A stretch of DNA of 5,613 nucleotides from Deltaproteobacteria bacterium (lineage in GTDB: Bacteria; Desulfobacterota; DSM-4660; Desulfatiglandales; HGW-15), in the NCBI GenBank assembly GCA_030671095.1, contig DAOVAK010000215.1, forward strand, positions 1 to 5,613, in the 5' to 3' direction. Below are positions 5,355 to 5,613 of this stretch, one piece after another; positions within the stretch are counted from its first letter, which is position 1; every line of letters begins with the position of its first letter. The position numbers and the translations under genes were made by a program. Under the pieces are notes generated by a model, which saw only the letters and a program-made list of their open reading frames with translations, had not been told where the DNA came from and did not search any database.

Positions 5355-5613
5355 ATGATTGAAAGAAAGCTTTTTTCAGACCTGATAAGTCATCTCCCCC
5401 AAAAAGAGATAAGTATTATCATGGGGCCTCGCCAATCCGGAAAGACAACCCTCATGGATCTGCTGAGGGAACACCTTGATAAAAAAGGTGAGCGTACGCT
5501 GTATCTGAATCTTGATATTGAATGGGACAGGCCTCACTTTGAATCCCACTCGGCGTTGCTCAGGAAGATAGAATTGGAGTTAGGCAAAAAGCGGAGTTAT
5601 GTTTTCATTGATG
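5355..5613 (+). CDS. P-loop ATPase of the AAA_14/DUF4143 class, N-terminal part only
   Basis: The frame is open from ATG 5355 to the window edge (86 residues, MIERKLFSDLISHLPQKEIS onward). The early basic/hydrophobic helix, the IIMGPRQSGKTTLM Walker A (GPRQSGKTT at 24-32, K30), an LYLNLD strand at 49-54 and an incipient Walker B strand SYVFID at the cut end match the start of AAA_14-type ATPases that usually carry a C-terminal DUF4143. The C-terminal part lies outside, so that domain is inferred. It is in the same class as the gene at 4006 but clearly diverged, so not a recent duplicate. The start is fixed by the promoter and by family alignment: the next ATG (residue 23) would leave only one residue before the P-loop. 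It is likely transcribed separately from the upstream gene. Confidence 0.85.
   Translation, partial: MIERKLFSDLISHLPQKEISIIMGPRQSGKTTLMDLLREHLDKKGERTLYLNLDIEWDRPHFESHSALLRKIELELGKKRSYVFID

Overview
The window (about 5.6 kb, roughly 50-55% G+C by eye) looks like a bacterial chromosome or a metagenomic contig. The style of the tryptophan genes, together with a REP-associated (RAYT-type) transposase carrying a DnaA-like C-terminus and AAA/DUF4143 ATPases, suggests a Desulfobacterota-like (former delta-proteobacterial) host. That assignment is a tentative inference from protein resemblance.

Left half, minus strand (1-2717): the distal end of a tryptophan operon, read right to left as trpC remnant, trpF, trpB, trpA. 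TrpF, TrpB and TrpA keep their recognisable catalytic residues. The trpF/trpB and trpB/trpA junctions are both 4-base ATGA overlaps, the usual sign of translational coupling. TrpA runs off the left edge. Only the last 40 or so codons of trpC survive.

Middle (2720-3812): a compact 1093-bp insertion element. It has one gene, a Y1 (HUH) transposase of the RAYT kind fused to a DnaA domain IV-like C-terminal region, and is bounded by 27-bp inverted repeats that match at 24 of 27 positions. Its left end abuts the trpC remnant. The missing 5' part of trpC is not found beyond its right end, so the locus was rearranged or deleted, or the assembly joined unrelated segments at a repeat. A G-rich tract able to form a quadruplex overlaps the right terminus.

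Right half, plus strand (3813-5613): a regulatory region with a near-consensus sigma70-type promoter overlapped by an operator-like inverted repeat, then a complete 383-residue AAA ATPase with a DUF4143-type C-terminus. After a 197-bp gap comes the start of a second ATPase of the same broad class. The second gene has a near-perfect promoter placed so close to its ATG that the message is probably leaderless.

A 22-bp dispersed repeat occurs twice in the same orientation, once in the trpC-trpF gap and once just before the ATPase promoter, so the two copies bracket the insertion element. The trp genes make the last steps of tryptophan synthesis. With no operon promoter in view, their transcription may now depend on read-through from the co-directional transposase gene. 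No RNA gene, CRISPR array or convincing rho-independent terminator was seen.
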